64,000 nucleotides of DNA from Streptomyces sp. NBC_00193 (GCF_026342735.1 NZ_JAPEMM010000001.1:3162001-3226000), one strand, 5' to 3'; shown: positions 43,773 through 57,004, numbered from the stretch's first letter. Made by a program: numbers and translations. Notes: generated by a model not told the origin, from the letters alone.

Positions 43773-44759
43773 ATGGAGTACGAACTGAGCTTTTCCGCCA
43801 CGGACCTGGCACAGACCCGGTTCGCGGTGTCCCCGATGTGGGAGGTCGTCACCAGTTTCCGGCTGCTGCGCGAGGAGTCCGATCCTCCGCTCCACCGCCG
43901 CTGGGCCCAGCAGGTGCGGCCGCGGCTGATCGGCGCCGGACTGGACCGGGGCTGGCTCGCCGCCCTGATCCCGGGTACCGGCTACCTCGCGGACTTCCTC
44001 AACCCCACGCCGACCGGCCCCTTCGGTGAACTCCCCGAGGAACTGGCGGCCATCCGCCGCAGCCCCGCGGCACAGGTGCGCGCCGACCTCGACGTCCTGA
44101 CTGCGAAGACGCCCTGCCCGGCGCCGCGGCTGCGGCTGCTGCGCGAGGAGCCCGAGGCGGCGCTGGAGAAGGTCACCGCCGAGATCGAGACGTACTGGGA
44201 CCTCGCGCTGGGCCCGTACTGGCCGCGCATCCGCCAGCTGCTGGAGGCGGATGTGTTCCACCGGGCCCGGCAGGTCGCCGAGCACGGCTCGGCGTACGTG
44301 CTCAACGAACTCCACGAGACGGTCAGCTGGGACGCCGGCACCCTGCGCATGGTCCGCCGGCAGTGCTCGATGAACCGGGCGGACACCGGAGCCGGTCTGC
44401 TCCTCGTACCCTCCGCCTTCGCCTGGCCCCGTGTGCTGACCCGTTCGGTGGCCCCGGAACCGCCCCAGCTCGCCTACCCCGCCCGCGGGATCGGCACCCT
44501 GTGGGAGCCCCGCGCCACCAAGGCCACCGACGCGGTGGCCGCCGTACTGGGCCGCTCCCGGACCCTGCTGCTCGCCGAACTGGACACCCCGTCCTCCACC
44601 ACCCAACTGGCCCGGCACAGCGGCCTGTCCACCGCCGCCGTCTCCCAGCACCTCACGGCCCTGCGCGACGCGGGCCTGGTCACCGGCCACCGCGCGGGCC
44701 GCTCGGTCCTGTACGCCCGAACGGCCATCGCGGACGCCCTGCTGACGCCGGTGGGGTGA
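43773..44759 (+). CDS. DUF5937/ArsR-type winged-helix regulator
   Basis: The 328-residue protein has a large N-terminal DUF5937-like domain (YELSFSATDLAQTRFAVSPMWEVVTSFRLL) and a C-terminal ArsR-type winged helix (ILL-like LLAELDTPSSTTQLARHSGLSTAAVSQHLTALRDAGLVTGHRAGRSVLYA). ArsR metal-binding cysteines are absent. GGGGGCGG precedes the ATG. It is probably a repressor of the divergent MFS gene. Confidence 0.85.
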   Translation: MEYELSFSATDLAQTRFAVSPMWEVVTSFRLLREESDPPLHRRWAQQVRPRLIGAGLDRGWLAALIPGTGYLADFLNPTPTGPFGELPEELAAIRRSPAAQVRADLDVLTAKTPCPAPRLRLLREEPEAALEKVTAEIETYWDLALGPYWPRIRQLLEADVFHRARQVAEHGSAYVLNELHETVSWDAGTLRMVRRQCSMNRADTGAGLLLVPSAFAWPRVLTRSVAPEPPQLAYPARGIGTLWEPRATKATDAVAAVLGRSRTLLLAELDTPSSTTQLARHSGLSTAAVSQHLTALRDAGLVTGHRAGRSVLYARTAIADALLTPVG

Positions 44760-44780
44760 CGGTCCGGGCGCCCGGCGGGA

Positions 44781-45860
44781 TCACCGGAAGGTCTCGTAGG
44801 TGACGAACACGGCGAGGGCCAGCATCGCGAACACGCAGGCGAAGGCGGCGGTGTACTTCACCACCACCGGGAGGAAGGAGCCCGGGACGATCGTGCGGTA
44901 GGGGCGCAGGGCGTCGTAGACGACGTGAAGGGTCGGCGTCGTGTGCTTGCGGGTGTGGTGCGCGTACGTCACGCCGTCCGTGGCGGTGTACTCGTACCAG
45001 GGGTACGGGCGTCCCTCCGGGTCGGCGGCGCGGACGGCCTGGACCGTGATGCCGCGCCGGGCCATGGCCACCCGCACGGATGTGGCGAAGACTCCGGCGA
45101 CGAGGCCGGCCAGGCCGAGGAAGAAGGGTATGCCGCCGACGGCCACGGAGACCGCGACGAACGCTCCGTGGGTGACGCCGGCCCAGACCGTGTAGCCGAG
45201 GTAGGCGAGTACGACGGCGGCGGGCCGGGCCGCGGACCGCCAGGGGGTCCGGAGCGGCTTCCCGCCGGACACCGACTCGGTGGTGGCCCGTGCGCTGCCG
45301 GCCGGGTCACGTTCCCCGGGCAGGGCGTCGTTGAGGGCGGCGGCGAAGGCCGCGGTGGCGGCCGGCTTCCCGCCCGGGAGCTGGTGGGTGGCGCCGTCGG
45401 TCAGGACGACCTGGAGGAGCCGCCCTCCCTCGACGCGTGCCTCTTGGACGGCGGCGAGCGGGATGTCGGTGCTCCGCGATCCCCGGACGATGCGCAGCCG
45501 GTCCGTGCCGAGCGAGGCCGAGGCATCGTCCCCGCGCCAGAGCGGTTCCTCCCCTTCGGATGTCGACCTGGTGGTGACCAGCGCGCTGCCGGCCGGGTCC
45601 CGGTCCTGCGGAAGGGCGCGGTTGAGGGCGGCGGCGAAGGCCGCGGTGGCGGTCGGATTGCGGCCGCTCACCCGGTGGACGGCTCCGTCGGTGAGGACGA
45701 CCTCGACGAGCAGCTCGTCCCCCGCGCGGGCCTCTTGTACGGCCGCGAGGGGGATGAGCGTGCACTGCGGGCCCTGCTGGATCCGCAGGTGGCCGGCTTC
45801 GAGGGTGGCTGATGTGCCGCGCCCGGCACCGCGCCCGATCAGGACGTGAGAAGAGGACAT
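44781..45860 (-). CDS. Membrane protein with two tandem PH-like (DUF4429-like) repeats
   Basis: The 359-residue protein starts with two similar domains of about 80 residues: IPLAAVQEARAGDELLVEVV and IPLAAVQEARVEGGRLLQVV, each followed by LTDGA, a PTATAAFAAAL or PAATAAFAAAL helix and a DPAGSA linker. Three hydrophobic segments follow, with a DUF3592-like loop (EYTATDGVTYAHHTRKHTT). The duplication is internal and recent enough to be obvious. The proteins are probably membrane sensors or scaffolds; function unknown. Confidence 0.75.
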   Translation of the reverse strand: MSSSHVLIGRGAGRGTSATLEAGHLRIQQGPQCTLIPLAAVQEARAGDELLVEVVLTDGAVHRVSGRNPTATAAFAAALNRALPQDRDPAGSALVTTRSTSEGEEPLWRGDDASASLGTDRLRIVRGSRSTDIPLAAVQEARVEGGRLLQVVLTDGATHQLPGGKPAATAAFAAALNDALPGERDPAGSARATTESVSGGKPLRTPWRSAARPAAVVLAYLGYTVWAGVTHGAFVAVSVAVGGIPFFLGLAGLVAGVFATSVRVAMARRGITVQAVRAADPEGRPYPWYEYTATDGVTYAHHTRKHTTPTLHVVYDALRPYRTIVPGSFLPVVVKYTAAFACVFAMLALAVFVTYETFR

Positions 45861-45919
45861 GCCCAGATGATCCCCGGCACGGCCGAAAGGTTGTAGGGGT
45901 GTGCGCGCGGAGAGACGGC

Positions 45920-48900
45920 CTAGTCGAACCAGCGGTCCCTGGCCAGTTCTGCCGTGCGGGACGGGTCCTCCAGGAGGGCTGCGACCTCGAAGCGGCGGGG
46001 CCACTGGCCCGCCGCCCAGGCGAGGGCGGCCGCGACGCCTTCCAGGGTGGAGGCGTGCAGGGTGCCGTCCGGGGTGCGGCGCCAGTCGAGTTCGGTGCCG
46101 CCCGCCAGGAGTTCCTCGTGTTCCACGTAGCTCTTCGGGGTGGCCGGGCCCAGGAGCTGGTGCACGGATTCGGGGACCTCGTGCTCCTCGCCCTCGGTGG
46201 TCACCTCCGCGGGGACCGTCTCCGAGAGGCGCCGGACCTGGAACAGCTCCGCCAGGTCGGCGGCCCGGGACGGGGCGACCGGGAGGAGCGGGAGGCCCGC
46301 CGTCAGGGGGAGGAGGTCCGGGGCGTCCGCGACCAGGGCCTCGGAGGCGTCCACCACGACCACCTCGCCGTCCACGACCGCGCGCAGTTCGTCGGGCAGG
46401 GTGACCTGTTCGGGGTCCAGGTCGGCCAACGCTCCGTACAAACCGTGCAGTTGACGTCCGCCGACCTCCCGGTCCGGGTCGGCGAGGCGGCCGAGCAGCT
46501 CGGCGGCGCCGCCGGGCTCCTCCAGGAGGGCGGGCACGGTGGTGCGTACGCCCAGCGCCCGCAGGACCTGCTCGTCCTCGAAGCCGGTGGCGTCCGCCGG
46601 GGTGTAGAGGCCCGCCAGCAGCGGGTCGCCGCCCGCCGAGCGCAGGCCGGCCGGGCGGCGGCCGTCCAGGACGGGGTGGTCGCGCAGCCACCAGGCGGTG
46701 TACGAGCGCACGGAGCGGGTGGTGCCGTCCGGGAGCAGGACCCGCACGGGCTGGGTCAGGGCGTCCCGGTAGGGCGGCTGCGCCAGCATGGCCAGGGCCA
46801 GGGGCCAGCAGTCGTCGTCGACCAGGTCGAGGTCCCGTACGGCGACCAGCTCGGTGGCGACCGGCGGCACGGGGGTGTCGGGCAGCTGGTCCAGGAGGTC
46901 CTCGCACCACACGTCGACGGCGTCGAGCAGACCGGCGTCGTCGGGCTCGGCGAAGTCCCCGTCGCGGGGCTCCAGTTCGTCCGGGTCCAGGACCACGTCG
47001 GTGGCGCGGACCAGCTGGAAGGTGGCGAGGACGCCCACGGCGGTGAGGGTCCGCTCGTCCCAGCGCTCCACCAGCTCGGCGTCCACGTACGGGATCTCGT
47101 CCTCGCGGACCACGGAGGCCAGCGGGGAGCCGGGCAGCAGGAGCTCGCCGGCCGGGGTCGGTTCGCCGTCCTCGTCGGGCAGGGCGAGCGCGCCGAGCCA
47201 CGGTTCGTCGCCGGGGGAGAGCTCGGCGTCGCGGACCAGACCCAGGACGATGTCGGCCAGTTCCTCGGGGTCGAGGGCGTCCTCGTCCCAGATCTCCCCG
47301 GCGTCCAGGGAGGCCGCGACGGCCGCCCGCACCTGCGGGGTCGTCAGGACGGCGCGCGGGCTCGCCGGGAGCGCGCCGAGCTTCTCCAGCAGCGGGTGCA
47401 CCGCGTCGGGGTGGGCCACCTTCAGGCCGAGCCGGGCCAGGCTCTCGGGCGTGCCCGACCGCGGGGCGTCCGCGCCGGGCAGCAGCAGGTGCCGGGGGCC
47501 GATCGCGGTGCGCCCGTCGGCCAGCGGCACGGGGAGGCCGGAGAGCCGGTCCGGGTCGACCCCGGCGAGGCTGTCGTAGAGCCGGTACCACCACTCGGGG
47601 GTCCGCTCGATGCCCGCGATCCGCTCGATGGCCTCGCCCAGCGGCAGTCGGCCCACGCCCAGGGTGCGCAGTTCGGGGCGGCGCTCCAGCCCGGCCGGGA
47701 GCAGGGTCGGCAGCACCTCCGCGAGGACCCGTACGGTGTCGGCGCCCGCGCCCTCCACCACCTCGGCCTCGAAGGGGCGCAGGGCGGCCCGCTCCAGCGG
47801 CTCCCCCTCCGCCGGCTCCTCGGGCGGTGCGGCGGGTGCGAGGAAGGCCGTACGGGGCAGTCGCGCGATGACGGCGGCGCGCAGGGCCCCGTCGAGCTCC
47901 CCCTTGCCGAGCGGGCCCGGTACGAGGTCCACGAGCGCGGTGCTCACCGGGTCCCAGGCGCCCAGCAGTTCGGCGTACGCGTCGGCCGCGCGCTCCACGA
48001 GGAACTCGGTCAGCGGCCCCGGCGCGGGGTGCCGGCGGGTGGTGTCCAGCGGCAGGGTCGCGATGAGCAGCGCGGGGATGCCCAGGGGTTCGTCGGTCGG
48101 GGTCGGCGCGTGCACCACGGCGGCGGTCGAGGGGTGGACCGGGGCGCCTTCGGCGTCGACGGGCACGGACCAGGACACCGCCCAGACGGGCCGCAGCCTT
48201 TCCTCGACGGGCCGGTCGGCGAGCAGCGCCTTCTCGATGGGGCCGGAGTGGCGGACGGTGCGCCAGCGCTTGGTGTCGGAGGCGGAGTCGGTGATGACGG
48301 TGTACGGGCCCTCGACGCGGCGGGTCAGCGTCCGCACGCCCCCGGCCGGGGTGTCGATGACGACCTCGGCGAGCCCCGGCAGGGTCAGCAGCAGGGCGTC
48401 GTCGACGGCGGCGAGCAGCCGCCCGGCCAGCTCCTCGGCGGCGGCGTCGCGCAGCGGGAGGACCACCACGGTGTCGTAGCCCTCGGGCGCGGTGCCCTCG
48501 GCGGGCAACGGGAGGCGCAGCAGCGGGACGTGGCCGTCGCGGCGGCGCAGTTCCTCGCCGAGTCCGGAGCTGCCGACGGCCGCTCCCCGGGCCAGCTCGC
48601 GGGCCTCGGCCAGGGACCAGCGCACGCCGCCGTGCCGGCCGAGGACGGCGGGCTCGTCGGAGACGGCCAGGACGGCGGCGAAGCCGACGCCGAAGCGGCC
48701 GACGCTCCCGGCGGAGTCGTCGCGCTTGGCGGAGGCGCGCAGCGTGGACAGCGACTCCACGCCGGTGGCGTCCAGCGGGGAGCCGGTGTTGGAGACGGCG
48801 AGCAGCGCGTGTCCGTCGGGCTGGTCGGTGCCCGCGTGCAGGGTGAGGCGCAGCCGGCCGGGGACCCCGGCGCGGGCGGCCGCGTCGGCGGCGTTCTGCG

Positions 48901-49075
48901 CGAGCTCGACGACGAGGCGGTCGCGGTAGCCGCCGAGGGCCAGGTCCTCCTCGGCGTTGGCGTCCTCGCGGAAGCGGGCCGGGCCCGCGCCCCAGGCGGC
49001 GAGCACCCCGCGTCGCAGCCGGGCCGTGCCGAAGGGGTCCACGCCGTCCTGGGCCGCCGTCACTCGCACGCTCAC
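45920..49075 (-). CDS. Sacsin/Hsp90-like GHKL ATPase-domain protein
   Basis: The 1051-residue protein has an N-terminal GHKL ATP-binding domain: ELAQNAADAA (N box, near residue 52), VSNTGSPLD (G1), SVGRFGVGFAAVL (G2) and YDTVVVLPLR. The rest is long, Leu/Asp-rich and helical. Such sacsin-N proteins in actinobacteria are annotated as Hsp90-like chaperones, but their clients are unknown. GTG 49075 is set by GGAGG about nine bases upstream. It is divergent from terD. Confidence 0.85.
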   Translation of the reverse strand: MSVRVTAAQDGVDPFGTARLRRGVLAAWGAGPARFREDANAEEDLALGGYRDRLVVELAQNAADAAARAGVPGRLRLTLHAGTDQPDGHALLAVSNTGSPLDATGVESLSTLRASAKRDDSAGSVGRFGVGFAAVLAVSDEPAVLGRHGGVRWSLAEARELARGAAVGSSGLGEELRRRDGHVPLLRLPLPAEGTAPEGYDTVVVLPLRDAAAEELAGRLLAAVDDALLLTLPGLAEVVIDTPAGGVRTLTRRVEGPYTVITDSASDTKRWRTVRHSGPIEKALLADRPVEERLRPVWAVSWSVPVDAEGAPVHPSTAAVVHAPTPTDEPLGIPALLIATLPLDTTRRHPAPGPLTEFLVERAADAYAELLGAWDPVSTALVDLVPGPLGKGELDGALRAAVIARLPRTAFLAPAAPPEEPAEGEPLERAALRPFEAEVVEGAGADTVRVLAEVLPTLLPAGLERRPELRTLGVGRLPLGEAIERIAGIERTPEWWYRLYDSLAGVDPDRLSGLPVPLADGRTAIGPRHLLLPGADAPRSGTPESLARLGLKVAHPDAVHPLLEKLGALPASPRAVLTTPQVRAAVAASLDAGEIWDEDALDPEELADIVLGLVRDAELSPGDEPWLGALALPDEDGEPTPAGELLLPGSPLASVVREDEIPYVDAELVERWDERTLTAVGVLATFQLVRATDVVLDPDELEPRDGDFAEPDDAGLLDAVDVWCEDLLDQLPDTPVPPVATELVAVRDLDLVDDDCWPLALAMLAQPPYRDALTQPVRVLLPDGTTRSVRSYTAWWLRDHPVLDGRRPAGLRSAGGDPLLAGLYTPADATGFEDEQVLRALGVRTTVPALLEEPGGAAELLGRLADPDREVGGRQLHGLYGALADLDPEQVTLPDELRAVVDGEVVVVDASEALVADAPDLLPLTAGLPLLPVAPSRAADLAELFQVRRLSETVPAEVTTEGEEHEVPESVHQLLGPATPKSYVEHEELLAGGTELDWRRTPDGTLHASTLEGVAAALAWAAGQWPRRFEVAALLEDPSRTAELARDRWFD

Positions 49076-49089
49076 GCTGCTGCCTCCAA

Positions 49090-49117
49090 GCTGTACTGCG
49101 CTGTACTGCGCTGTACG
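49090..49117. repeat. 10-bp tandem repeats in the sacsin-like/terD divergent region
   Basis: GCTGTACTGC occurs in tandem with a 10-bp period (CTGTACTGCG, CTGTACTGCG, CTGTACGG) in the 167-base divergent region. The period equals one helical turn, so a protein could bind side by side on one face. Confidence 0.5.
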
Positions 49118-49242
49118 GCATCCACGGAACGCCGGATGCCGAGGCCCTGAAGGTATCGCGTACGCCGAGCGGCTCCGCAAACGAACCGGCTTCAGGCAGA
49201 CTCAAGGAGTCGGTATCGCACTGCTATTTGTGAGGATTGCGC

Positions 49243-49827
49243 ATGATCACGCTCACCAAGGAAGACGGCCCCGCGGATCTGGGCGGCGTAACCCACCTGT
49301 CCATCGGTGTCTCGTGGGACCCGACCGTGGGCAGCAGCGGCGGCCTGTTGGGCAAGCTCAAGCGGAAGGTCGGGACCGACCTGGACCTGATCGCGATCGC
49401 GATGCAGGGGGCGGACCCGGTCCGGCTCGCGGGTCTCGACTCCCTTGACCCCATGGGCAACGGCTCGCTGCTCCACAGCGGGGACAACCAGACCGGCCAC
49501 GGCGAGGGCGACGACGAGACGGTGACCGTCGAGTTCGCCCGCATACCGGGCAACGTCACGTCCATCGTCTTCGTCGCCGCCGCGTACAAGAAGGGCAGTT
49601 CCTTCCAGAGCGCCCGCAACATCAGCTTCAAGGTGTACGACGGCACGGGCGGCAGCACCCAGCAGGTCGCCGACATCTGGCCGAGCCTGCTCGGTACGGA
49701 CAACGGCTGCGCCGTGGCCAAGGCGGTCCGGGACGGGGCCGGCTGGAAGCTCCAGGTCATCAACGAGACCGGGAAGATCAAGCCGGGCGACGAGCAGGCC
49801 CTGATGCGCTTCGCCGTGGCCAAGTAG
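49243..49827 (+). CDS. TerD family stress protein
   Basis: The 194-residue protein has the TerD-type calcium-binding pattern: ITLTKEDGPADLGGVTHLSIGVSWDP, LDLDLIA-like region DLDLIAIAMQGADPVRLAGLDSLDPMGNGSLLHSGDNQTGHGEGDDE and VEFARIPGNVTSIVFVAAAY. TerD proteins occur in tellurite-resistance and stress operons of Streptomyces. GAGGA lies before ATG 49243. No other ter genes are adjacent. Confidence 0.9.
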   Translation: MITLTKEDGPADLGGVTHLSIGVSWDPTVGSSGGLLGKLKRKVGTDLDLIAIAMQGADPVRLAGLDSLDPMGNGSLLHSGDNQTGHGEGDDETVTVEFARIPGNVTSIVFVAAAYKKGSSFQSARNISFKVYDGTGGSTQQVADIWPSLLGTDNGCAVAKAVRDGAGWKLQVINETGKIKPGDEQALMRFAVAK

Positions 49828-49852
49828 GCGAATGGGGCGAATGAGGCGAAGT

Positions 49853-49870
49853 CTGCGCCTTCGGGCGCAG
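49853..49870. terminator. UUCG-tetraloop terminator
   Basis: CTGCGCC-TTCG-GGCGCAG is a perfect 7-bp stem with the stable UUCG loop between the convergent terD and sortase genes. Confidence 0.7.
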
Positions 49871-49877
49871 GGCCGGG

Positions 49878-50519
49878 CTATTCCTGGCCGACGAGGTGGG
49901 CGAACACCACGACGTTGGCGTCCCAGTGGCGGTCCTTGGTGAGGTTGCCGCCGCAGGTGATGACGCGGAGCTCGGCCTTGCCGTGGGTGTCCCCGTAGAC
50001 CTTGTCGGTCGGGAACTGGTCCTTCTTGAACGTGTCGACCTCGTCGACGGCGAAGACGGCGGTGGAGCCGTCGTCGCGGTGGACCTCGATCTTCTCGTCC
50101 TTCTTCAGCTTCTTGAGGTTGTAGAAGACGGCCTCGGGGGCCTGGGGCGTGTCCATGTGCCCGACGATGGCGGCCGCGCCCTTCTCCCCGGGGGTCGGGC
50201 CCTCCTTGTACCAGGCCGCGTCCTTGGGCTTGGCGAAGTCCGGCTCCTGCATGGTGCCCTGGGCGTCGAGTCCGACCGTGTCGAGCGGGGCGTCGACCTT
50301 GATGTCCGGTATCACGATGCGGTCCGGGACGGAGGCGCTCAGCACCGAGGCGTTCTTCGCGCCGGCCGGGTCGTTCTTGGCCGCACTGCCGGCGTCACCG
50401 CCGGAGCCGCAGGAAGTGACCAGGAAGGCCGTGAGCGCCGAGGCGCCCGCCAGGGCGGCCACGCGCAGGGCGCGGCCGCTCCGGCGGGGGGCGCGTTCAG
50501 GGGTGGACTGCTCAGCCAT
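49878..50519 (-). CDS. Class F sortase
   Basis: The 213-residue protein has a basic start, a membrane segment ending in the lipobox-like LVTSC (Cys37), and the sortase core with His121 (IVGHMDT), Cys189 (VITCGG) and Arg197 (DRHWDANVVVFA), the full catalytic triad. Class F sortases are common in actinobacteria and their substrates are largely undefined. Its ATG overlaps the end of the upstream secreted-protein gene by eight bases, so translation is coupled. Confidence 0.9.
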   Translation of the reverse strand: MAEQSTPERAPRRSGRALRVAALAGASALTAFLVTSCGSGGDAGSAAKNDPAGAKNASVLSASVPDRIVIPDIKVDAPLDTVGLDAQGTMQEPDFAKPKDAAWYKEGPTPGEKGAAAIVGHMDTPQAPEAVFYNLKKLKKDEKIEVHRDDGSTAVFAVDEVDTFKKDQFPTDKVYGDTHGKAELRVITCGGNLTKDRHWDANVVVFAHLVGQE

Positions 50520-51309
50520 TGTCTGCCGCGTCCGAGGGGACCCAGCCGAGCGGGGCCTGGCCGGTGTTCACGGAGCCCTTGGGGGTCTTGTGGTGGCTCG
50601 GGTCGAGCGGGGCCGGCTTCGGCTTGACCGGGCCGGTGGCGTCGGTGGAGAACTTCACGGTGTCGAACTTCTTGCCGCCCGCGAAGGCGTCGACGCCGTA
50701 GTAGCCGGACTTGACGTCCTTGGCGACGACCGCGGTGCCGGTCCAGACGCCCTTGCCGTCGTTCTTCAGGTTGACCTGGCCGCCGAAGGCGTCGGACTTG
50801 ATGAACGCGCTCTTCTCGTTCGGCGCCGTCTTGATGGTGACCTGGATCTTCTCGCCGGGCTTGCCGTGGTCCTGGGACAGGCTCAGCGTGGAGGTGGTCG
50901 GGGTCGGGGTCGGGGTGGGCTTGCCGTCCTTGACCGTGAGCTGGGCGGTGGCCTGGAGCCTCTCGCCCTTGGGGCCCGTGCCGGTGAGGGAGATGCCGTA
51001 GTTGCCGTCGGCGACCTTGGCGATGGTGGCGGTGGCGCCGCGCCCGTCGGTCATCTTGACGTCGTTCAGGGCCTTGGAGGAGATCGACAGGTTCGTCGAG
51101 CCGTCCGGGACCTCCATCGACATCTGGAGGGAGTCGCCCGGCTTGCCGGAGGAGGCCGACAGCTTCAGGGCCACCGGGGCCGACTTGGCGTCGGCGCTCG
51201 CGCTGCTGTGCGCGGTCGGGGTGGCATCGGCGGCGAACGCGACGGCGGGGGCTGCCAGGGCCATAGACGAGGCGAGGGCGATCGCCGAGAAGGTAAGTGC
51301 CTTGCGCAT
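50512..51309 (-). CDS. Secreted Ig-like/extracellular protein coupled to the sortase
   Basis: The 265-residue protein has a signal peptide (about 1-26; cleavage near AFA-AD). It has two similar beta-rich repeats with SASSGKPGDSLQMSMEVP and SQDHGKPGEKIQVTIKTAP, joined by PTPTPTPTT, and a Pro-rich tail ending NTGQAPLGWVPSDAADNG. No LPXTG-type sorting signal or terminal membrane helix is present, so it is not an obvious sortase substrate. A strong AGGAGG precedes ATG 51309. The gene is first in the operon with the sortase. Confidence 0.82.
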   Translation of the reverse strand: MRKALTFSAIALASSMALAAPAVAFAADATPTAHSSASADAKSAPVALKLSASSGKPGDSLQMSMEVPDGSTNLSISSKALNDVKMTDGRGATATIAKVADGNYGISLTGTGPKGERLQATAQLTVKDGKPTPTPTPTTSTLSLSQDHGKPGEKIQVTIKTAPNEKSAFIKSDAFGGQVNLKNDGKGVWTGTAVVAKDVKSGYYGVDAFAGGKKFDTVKFSTDATGPVKPKPAPLDPSHHKTPKGSVNTGQAPLGWVPSDAADNG

Positions 51310-51494
51310 GGGGTTCCTCCTGAACGGGCCGGGGTTCGTTCCCGGCACACCAGACATGAGGGACATCCTGGGGTGGTTGGTTGCGCCCCCGGGAAGGGCC
51401 GGGAGGGGCCCCTGCCGAAGGTCCCGCGCCGTAAAACCGCAGGCGGCGGAGGTGATGGGGATCTCCTGTTTGCTAGCCCTTTGCGCCGATTTTT

Positions 51495-51508
51495 GGGACC
51501 AAGGTCCC
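51495..51508. promoter_or_regulatory. DosR/DevR-like palindrome upstream of the secreted protein-sortase operon
   Basis: GGGACC-AA-GGTCCC fits the core GGGAC-N-WW-N-GTCCC of the mycobacterial DosR box (TTSGGGACTWWAGTCCCSAA). It lies about 190 bases before the operon start in the 413-base gap 51310-51722, which otherwise has GC-rich direct repeats and the serC terminator. Confidence 0.4.
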
Positions 51509-51619
51509 GGGGTTCCGGGCCGCGCGCGGGACTTCCTTCTTCAGGGCTCGTTCAGGACTGGTTCAGGACCGGCTCAGGACCGGCTCGGGCCGCTTTCGAG
51601 GCGGGTGCGGGCAGCGAAG

Positions 51620-51650
51620 AGCCCCCGGTGACGAAATGTCACCGGGGGCT
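51620..51650. terminator. serC terminator hairpin
   Basis: AGCCCCCGGTGAC (51620-51632) pairs perfectly with GTCACCGGGGGCT (51638-51650) around GAAAT. Tandem copies of GTCGGACCGG lie between it and the serC stop. Confidence 0.75.
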
Positions 51651-51722
51651 CCGGAGCGTGTCGGACGGGGCCGGCCGTGCGGGGCCGGGTCGGACCGGGT
51701 CGGACCGGGTGGACCGGGTCGG

Positions 51723-55994
<4,272 letters not shown>

Positions 55995-56041
55995 GGCAAA
56001 ACACGGACGCACGGTCCTTACGCACCCCCTAATCTGGATAA

Positions 56042-57004
56042 ATGCCCGCACCTTCCTCACCCACGAGCACCGCACCGAGCACCGCCACGCCCACCCGGCC
56101 CGCGCAGACGACGGCCGCCGCCCCCGCGGACGGCTCCTTCCGGGCCCGCTTCGGCCCGGTGGCCCTGGTGGTCACGGCGGGCGTCTCGGTGCAGTTCGGT
56201 GCCGCCCTCGCGGTGATGCTCATGCCGAGGGCGGGCGCGGCCGGCGTGGTCACGCTGCGCCTCGCCGCGGCCGCGCTGGTGCTGCTGCTCGTCTGCCGGC
56301 CCAAGGTGCGCGGGTACTCCCGCTCCGACTGGTCGACCGTGGTGTGGTTCGGCGTGGCCATGGCCGGCATGAACGGGTTCATCTACCAGGCCATCGACCG
56401 GATCCCCCTCGGCCCCGCCGTCACCCTGGAGGTGCTGGGCCCGCTGGTGCTCTCCGTCGTGGTCTCCCGCCGCCTGCTGAACCTGCTGTGGGCCGGGCTG
56501 GCGCTGGCCGGAGTCGTCCTGCTGTCCACCCACGGCGGAGGCGGCCTGGGCGGCCTCGACCCGCTGGGCGTGGCCTTCGCCCTCGCGGCGGGCGGCATGT
56601 GGGCGGCGTACATCGTGTTCAGCGCGCGGACCGGCCGCCGGTTCCCGCAGGCGGACGGGCTGGCACTGGCGATGGCCGTGGCCGCCGTACTGTCCCTGCC
56701 GCTCGGCGTGATCGAGGCCGGCTCGGCTCTGCTGCACCCGAGCACCCTGCTCCTGGGCCTCGGCGTGGCGCTGCTCTCCTCGGTCCTGCCCTACACGCTG
56801 GAGCTGCTCGCCCTGCGCAGGCTCCCGGCGCCGACCTTCGCGATCCTGATGAGCCTGGAGCCCGCCATCGCCGCGACGGCCGGGTTCATGATCCTGAACC
56901 AGGCGCTGTCGGCGCTGGACGCGGCGGCGATCGCGCTGGTCATCGTGGCGAGCATGGGCGCGGTCCGCTCGCAGACCCGGCCGCGCGAGCCTCAGCCGAA
57001 CTGA
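56042..57004 (+). CDS. EamA (DMT superfamily) transporter
   Basis: The 320-residue protein has ten predicted membrane helices in two EamA halves, with a polar 35-residue start. VTAGVSVQFGAALAVMLMPRAGAAGVVTLRLAAAALVL and the second-half PTFAILMSLEPAIAATAGFMILNQALSALDAAAIALVIVAS match RhtA/EamA exporters of amino acids or metabolites. Its end overlaps the convergent neighbour by 13 bases. Confidence 0.87.
   Translation: MPAPSSPTSTAPSTATPTRPAQTTAAAPADGSFRARFGPVALVVTAGVSVQFGAALAVMLMPRAGAAGVVTLRLAAAALVLLLVCRPKVRGYSRSDWSTVVWFGVAMAGMNGFIYQAIDRIPLGPAVTLEVLGPLVLSVVVSRRLLNLLWAGLALAGVVLLSTHGGGGLGGLDPLGVAFALAAGGMWAAYIVFSARTGRRFPQADGLALAMAVAAVLSLPLGVIEAGSALLHPSTLLLGLGVALLSSVLPYTLELLALRRLPAPTFAILMSLEPAIAATAGFMILNQALSALDAAAIALVIVASMGAVRSQTRPREPQPN

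Noticed and set aside
44781..49205. One long minus-strand frame across the PH-like and sacsin-like genes
   Set aside because: The upstream part runs out of frame through the sacsin-like gene and is Arg/Pro/Gly-rich, the sign of a high-GC shadow frame. Only its last 359 residues are a real protein.
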